Translations under genes and position numbers: made by a program
The notes under the pieces: generated by a model
Told to the model about the DNA's origin: nothing
What the model saw: only the letters and a program-made list of their open reading frames with translations
The model's database searches: none
Shown: piece after piece, positions 60,500 to 64,000 of the stretch
Numbering within the stretch: position 1 is the first letter of the stretch
Layout of the letters: each line of letters opens with the position of its first letter
Assembly: GCF_030505395.1 (NCBI RefSeq)
Contig: NZ_CP130044.1
Coordinates: forward strand, 1,783,001-1,847,000
DNA from: Asticcacaulis sp. ZE23SCel15
Lineage (GTDB): Bacteria > Pseudomonadota > Alphaproteobacteria > Caulobacterales > Caulobacteraceae
Length of the DNA: 64,000 nt
Direction of reading: 5' to 3'

Positions 60500-61036
60500 A
60501 TGAATATTGATAAGATTTCTATCGGCCCGAACGCTCCGTGGGATATTAACGCTATTATCGAAATTCCGCAGGGCGGCATGCCGGTCAAGTATGAGCTGGA
60601 CAAAGATTCCGGCGCTCTGTTTGTCGACCGTTTTCTTTATACCTCGATGTTCTATCCCGGCAATTACGGGTTTATTCCGCATACTCTGGCAGATGATGGC
60701 GACCCATGCGACATTCTGGTGGTTGGCCCGGTGCCGGTCTATCCGGGCGTTGTCATCCGTTCGCGCCCTATTGGTGTGCTGCTGATGGAAGACGAAGCCG
60801 GCAAGGACGAGAAAATCCTGGCCGTGCCGGTCGATAAGCTGCACCCGTACTACAGCAACGTTTCAAGCTACCGCCAGATGCCGGAAATCCTGATCGAACA
60901 GATCGCGCACTTCTTTGCGCACTACAAGGATCTGGAAAAGAACAAGGTCACGACCCTCAAGGGTTGGGGTGAGCCCGAAGTGGCCGCCCAACTGATCCGC
61001 GAAGGTCAGGAACGTCTGGCCGCAAAGGTCGGTTAA
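60500..61036 (+). CDS. ppa: inorganic pyrophosphatase (family I)
   Basis: A cytoplasmic enzyme of 178 residues that hydrolyses pyrophosphate to two phosphates and pulls biosynthetic reactions forward. Active-site blocks are present: EIPQGGMPVKYELDKDSGAL, SMFYPGNYGFIPHTLADDGD, the signature DGDPCDILVV with its metal-binding aspartates, and EDEAGKDEKILAVPVDKLHP. Length is normal for the hexameric bacterial type. It is a single gene with a long AT-rich promoter region upstream and a strong intrinsic terminator 24 bases after the stop. Confidence 0.97.
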   Translation: MNIDKISIGPNAPWDINAIIEIPQGGMPVKYELDKDSGALFVDRFLYTSMFYPGNYGFIPHTLADDGDPCDILVVGPVPVYPGVVIRSRPIGVLLMEDEAGKDEKILAVPVDKLHPYYSNVSSYRQMPEILIEQIAHFFAHYKDLEKNKVTTLKGWGEPEVAAQLIREGQERLAAKVG

Positions 61037-61059
61037 GGCCACGCTTCTGTTTAAGCTTC

Positions 61060-61092
61060 AAAACCCGCTCCGGTATCCGGAGCGGGTTTTTT
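61060..61092 (+). terminator. intrinsic terminator after ppa
   Basis: AAAACCCGCTCCGG (61060-61073) pairs with CCGGAGCGGGTTTT (61077-61090) across a three-base loop and continues into TTTTTT. The flanking A and T runs could let it work in both directions, but only ppa ends here. Confidence 0.92.
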
Positions 61093-61206
61093 CACGCGTG
61101 ATGTCGCAAATGTTACTCAAAGCCATGTCAGGCTGAGATTTGCGGCTTTTCACATCTGCGGTTAGCGGCTTAAAGTCGGGCGGGTGCAAAAATAAAGGAG
61201 CGGGTT

Positions 61207-61611
61207 ATGGATATTCTGAATGGTGTTTTAGGCGCATTGGGCGGCGGCGATAAGGGTGGCCTCAATCTGGAGGCACTGTCGGGTCTGGTGGGCAATGGCG
61301 GATTGAATGACATTGTGGGCCAGCTTTCGCAGGGTGGCCTACAGGACGTTGTGCAATCCTGGCTGGGTAATGGTGCTAACCTGCCGATATCGGCCGAGCA
61401 GATTCAGGCGGTGCTGGGCTCTGATCAGCTTGCGCAGATTGCTCAGACGATCGGGGTTAATCCGGCGCAAATCGCCGATGTACTGCCGGGCCTGATCGAT
61501 AAGCTCAGCCCCAATGGTCAAATCTCAGCGGGCGGGCTCGGTGACATTGTCGGGCAACTGGGCAGCAACGATATGGTACGCGATGTTCTGGGCGGCCTGT
61601 TTAAGCGCTGA
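61207..61611 (+). CDS. YidB-like DUF937 family protein
   Basis: A small protein of 134 residues, rich in glycine, leucine and glutamine, made of repeated short amphipathic helices (GLNDIVGQLSQGGLQDVVQS, AVLGSDQLAQIAQTIGVNPA, GGLGDIVGQLGSNDMVRDVL). It matches the YidB/DUF937 family, which occurs widely in proteobacteria and has no firm function. There is no signal peptide. AAGGAG stands seven bases before ATG 61207. It is probably monocistronic; a hairpin with TTATGTCGG/CCGACATAA arms (61637-61668) but no U-tract follows the stop. Confidence 0.83.
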   Translation: MDILNGVLGALGGGDKGGLNLEALSGLVGNGGLNDIVGQLSQGGLQDVVQSWLGNGANLPISAEQIQAVLGSDQLAQIAQTIGVNPAQIADVLPGLIDKLSPNGQISAGGLGDIVGQLGSNDMVRDVLGGLFKR

Positions 61612-61988
61612 TTGATTCTGATTGAATGGGTGTGGGTTATGTCGGGATACGCCTTATTTCCGACATAATTCAGCACCCTAATACCGTTTTTGTTGCAAAG
61701 ATGTGCAATTTTTTCGATATATTGTGCGTTTTGATAGCGCTACCATGGTAAATTATACGAAAAATAACGGTTAATTCGTAATTTTTCCAAAGTCATTTTC
61801 AAAGAGTCTTTAAATTACAATTATATGACGACTGGTGACCGTTATGGTTGACCAATTTGGGTGACCTAGATTTCGTCACAATATCTGTTACAATGTAATC
61901 ATTGCAAGGCGTCAACAGTTTTAGCGGGACTGTGTGTTTTTGTCTTAATCTACCCGTGTACTGTACCTGAGTTCCCCATTCACCTTAC
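61612..61988. other. AT-rich intergenic region with three GGTGACC-like repeats
   Basis: No gene is seen. Besides the hairpin at 61637-61668, three related words follow at 12-13 base steps: GGTGACC (61834-61840), GGTTGACC (61846-61853) and GGGTGACC (61859-61866). They lie about 125-155 bases upstream of the small downstream gene and may be a regulator site. The stretch is markedly more AT-rich than the flanking coding DNA. Confidence 0.35.
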
Positions 61989-62264
61989 ATGCCCAAGAAG
62001 AAAATTATGCCAAGCTCCTCCCCGGATGTGGCATCGCGCCTTTATGCCTTGGCAGTGGCGCGTGACACAGCGAATTTAGTAGATATGGATGCCGCCCTGG
62101 CCATGGCGCGGGCATCTGTGCGTACCCTTATGGCCCTGTCGCCTCAGGCGGCCCTTCTGATGCGCTCATTTGCGCAAGAAGAAATTGACCGCTTGTCGAT
62201 GGAGTGCACCGAAGAAGCCGAAGGTGCTATCGCGCTGGTGCGCGAGGCCCTTGATCGAGTGTAA
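61989..62264 (+). CDS. small alpha-helical protein of unknown function
   Basis: A protein of 91 residues with no recognised family. After a basic start (MPKKKIMPSSS) it is almost entirely predicted helix and rich in alanine, leucine, methionine and glutamate (RLYALAVARDTANLVDMDAA, EEIDRLSMECTEEAEGAIAL). It has no signal peptide or membrane segment. The first ATG lacks a clear ribosome-binding site; ATG 62007, after AAGAAGAAAA, is an alternative. Codon use resembles the neighbours, and a palindromic repeat plus a strong terminator follow, both of which support a real gene. It has a long upstream region, suggesting regulated expression. Confidence 0.6.
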   Translation: MPKKKIMPSSSPDVASRLYALAVARDTANLVDMDAALAMARASVRTLMALSPQAALLMRSFAQEEIDRLSMECTEEAEGAIALVREALDRV

Positions 62265-62287
62265 TAGAGTTTAGTTCGCGTCACACA

Positions 62288-62336
62288 TTAGAGCACGTCC
62301 CGAAAACCGTTTCATACTTTTCGGGACGTGCTCTAA
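62288..62336. repeat. long palindromic intergenic repeat
   Basis: TTAGAGCACGTCCCGAAAA (62288-62306) is perfectly complementary to the sequence at 62318-62336, which begins TTTTCGGGACGTGCTC, with an 11-base loop. The GAGCA...CCGAAAA...TTTTCGG...TGCTC pattern resembles the dispersed palindromes common between genes in Rhizobiales and other alphaproteobacteria. It merges directly into the terminator that follows. Confidence 0.65.
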
Positions 62337-62368
62337 AAAACGCCCCGGCATCAACCGGGGCGTTTTTT
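62335..62368. terminator. bidirectional intrinsic terminator
   Basis: AAAAAACGCCCCGG (62335-62348) pairs with CCGGGGCGTTTTTT (62355-62368) around a six-base loop, with A and T runs on both sides, so it can stop transcription from both directions. The minus-strand acyltransferase stop codon (62353-62351) lies inside its loop. Confidence 0.9.
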
Positions 62369-64000
62369 GTGATTTATTGGGGGGGCTAATGACCCTCTCA
62401 ACGGGGAATACAGAGGGAAGTAAAGTTTCACGGCGTCTCTGCTGCCGCTGTTTGAGAAATGGCCATTATCGTTGAACAAGAGCCGCTCGCCATCACGATA
62501 GGTGCAGTGGGTGCCATTCGGGCACAACTGGGCAAGCGGGTCGATAAAGGGCACATTCCCGACTTCTTTACGCAACAGTTCGTTGATTTCCGGGCCGAAG
62601 CTATTGGCGGCTACGCTTGGGCGGGGCACTTGCTTTGCCTGACGGTAGGCAATCACGCCGATGTCGGTCACGAACAGGGGGGACTGCCCGATGACATATG
62701 TCTTGACGCCCATGGCGTTTAGCGCCGTGAGCGTCGATTGAATCTGATCCAGCCCGCGGCTTTTTACATCGATCCACCGTGCCGATAAAATAACCGTTTT
62801 GATATTCAGGCGCTTGATGAGTTTCAGGGCATTGGCGTTGAAATTCTGGCAGTTCGGGCGGGCGTATGAGTAGTATGACAGAACGGGCGGGCAGCCGGCG
62901 GCGGTATATTGATAGACGGTATAAGGGATGTAGGCCGCGCTGTCGGTGATGCCGGGCACATAATGGGCGGCGTAAGAATCTCCCCATAACATGACGGTTT
63001 CCGGCCCGTTGTTAACGATGCGACATGTATCGGCGGACCATTTCTCAAACGCAATGGGCGCTTCAAAGAAACAGGTGTCATTGTTCCAGGCGTTGGGGCG
63101 GGCATCCGCGACCATGACGGGGGCGTAGTCTGGAAAGCGATCCGGCATGCCTTTCATCGCAACGCCCGCGACGCCTACCGCAAACAGGGCGGCTAGACCG
63201 GCCAATGTTCCGCTTAACAACAGGGCGCGTGGTGGTGTGAACGTCGGTGAACGGAAAGGTTGCTCCACAAAGCGCCAGCTCAACACGGCAAGCACGAAGC
63301 TTACACTGATGATCAGACCGGCCCAAATCAGGGTGGGTGGCTCCAGCGTGACGTAACGCACGAATACGGTTACGGGCCAGTGAATGAGGTACAGCGAATA
63401 GGAAATCTTACCGATAAAGACCATAGGGGCCCACGACAGAATCCGCCCGCCAAGGCCTGCCGGAAAGGCACCGCTGTAGATCAGCAGAACCGCACCCAGA
63501 ACGGGCGGCAGGGCGGCCAGGCCCGGAAACGGTGTGGCTTCGGAATAGACGACGACGGGCACCAGTATCAGCGCCAGACCCAGTCCGCCCAGCGTATGCG
63601 CCACGACCGCCGTGCGCGGCGCAGGCAGGCGGGCTAAGGCCAGCAATGATCCGGCCAGTAACTCCCAGGCCCGTGTCGGCAGCATGAAGAAATTCGCGGT
63701 CGGGCCGACATTTGTCATATAGAGGCTGAGGCCAAATGAGCCTGCGGCGGCGGCGGCAAACAGCCAGAACCAATGCTTTTTGAACAGTTTGTAAGCGATC
63801 CACATGACGATGGGCATGAAGATGTAGAACTGCTCTTCGACCGCCAGAGACCAGGTATGAAGTAAGGGACGCAACTGAGCGCTGGCTTCAAAATAGCCTG
63901 AAAACTTCCAGAAATATAAATTGGAGATGAAGGCCGCTGTCGCCGCGACGCTTTTTGAGAAGTCCTGAAAATAGACCGGCAAGAACAGGAACCAGGCCGT
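62351..64000 (-). CDS. membrane O-acyltransferase with C-terminal SGNH domain (5' end outside window)
   Basis: The visible part has about 549 residues and runs off the right edge, so the first helices are missing. It belongs to the acyltransferase 3 (OafA/YrhL) family. The family block LLHTWSLAVEEQFYIFMPIV contains the characteristic glutamates near the start, followed by about eight membrane helices up to the one reading GLAALFAVGVAGVAM. The periplasmic C-terminal part is an SGNH hydrolase-like domain with the nucleophile serine in VMLWGDSYAAHYVPG and the terminal NDNGHFSNSG block with the histidine. Such fusions transfer acetyl groups to lipopolysaccharide, peptidoglycan or exopolysaccharide. 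No glycan gene is visible here to decide the acceptor. The stop lies in a terminator loop. Confidence 0.9.
   Translation of the reverse strand, partial: TAWFLFLPVYFQDFSKSVAATAAFISNLYFWKFSGYFEASAQLRPLLHTWSLAVEEQFYIFMPIVMWIAYKLFKKHWFWLFAAAAAGSFGLSLYMTNVGPTANFFMLPTRAWELLAGSLLALARLPAPRTAVVAHTLGGLGLALILVPVVVYSEATPFPGLAALPPVLGAVLLIYSGAFPAGLGGRILSWAPMVFIGKISYSLYLIHWPVTVFVRYVTLEPPTLIWAGLIISVSFVLAVLSWRFVEQPFRSPTFTPPRALLLSGTLAGLAALFAVGVAGVAMKGMPDRFPDYAPVMVADARPNAWNNDTCFFEAPIAFEKWSADTCRIVNNGPETVMLWGDSYAAHYVPGITDSAAYIPYTVYQYTAAGCPPVLSYYSYARPNCQNFNANALKLIKRLNIKTVILSARWIDVKSRGLDQIQSTLTALNAMGVKTYVIGQSPLFVTDIGVIAYRQAKQVPRPSVAANSFGPEINELLRKEVGNVPFIDPLAQLCPNGTHCTYRDGERLLFNDNGHFSNSGSRDAVKLYFPLYSPLRGSLAPPINHKKRPG

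Overview
The window reads as chromosomal DNA of a Caulobacterales-type alphaproteobacterium, close to Asticcacaulis or Caulobacter. This is inferred from gene content: a 118-residue CpdR-like receiver, an ECF sigma/NrsF pair with exact sigma-F-type promoters, Xanthomonas/Caulobacter-type TonB-dependent receptors, a soluble PAS chemoreceptor and SapC. No database search was possible. Coding density is high, and there is no rRNA, prophage, insertion sequence or CRISPR array.

Regions. 1-7343: the end of a frameshifted DUF2126 protein, a Sel1-repeat protein, a PAS chemoreceptor, a SIMPL protein, a patatin-type lipase and an aquaporin. 7333-11061: a metal-stress bufferin locus. DoxX diverges from ECF sigma and NrsF, followed by the bufferin precursor, its DUF692 maturase and the DUF2063 partner. 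Two exact GTAACC-N16-CGAA promoters define the regulon. 11064-12187: a flavin-fold stress protein and an AT-rich, frameshifted orphan. 12234-17256: a phosphonate catabolic cluster (MFS carrier, PhnZ-type oxygenase, LysR regulator, FAD oxidoreductase, PhnX) with one 18-bp motif repeated at two promoters. 17411-27912: a DeoR-family regulator, a TonB receptor, four tightly packed sulfotransferase and Asp/Asn hydroxylase genes (one a fusion of both), and a divergent periplasmic phosphodiesterase. Arrays of TCACA words phased at 10 bp lie in three promoter regions here.

28457-51087 is the most unusual region. An ECF sigma/FecR pair precedes nine co-directional genes: a TpsB transporter, a DUF2341/LamG-ExbB fusion, ExbD, TonB, a porin, a periplasmic coiled-coil protein, a 4190-residue TpsA exoprotein with a C-terminal STN domain and a cysteine pair, SapC and a Skp/OmpH-like chaperone. 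It looks like a two-partner secretion system with its own TonB motor, possibly signalling back through FecR.

51186-57465 holds a double TetR regulator, a GPH-type carrier, a TonB receptor and a secreted PI-PLC-like enzyme, probably an uptake module for an inositol-type substrate. The rest is housekeeping: tRNA-Val(GAC) with an odd acceptor stem, CpdR, an N-formylglutamate amidohydrolase, a DUF599 membrane protein, inorganic pyrophosphatase, a YidB-like protein, a small unknown gene, a palindromic repeat, and a membrane O-acyltransferase that runs off the right edge.
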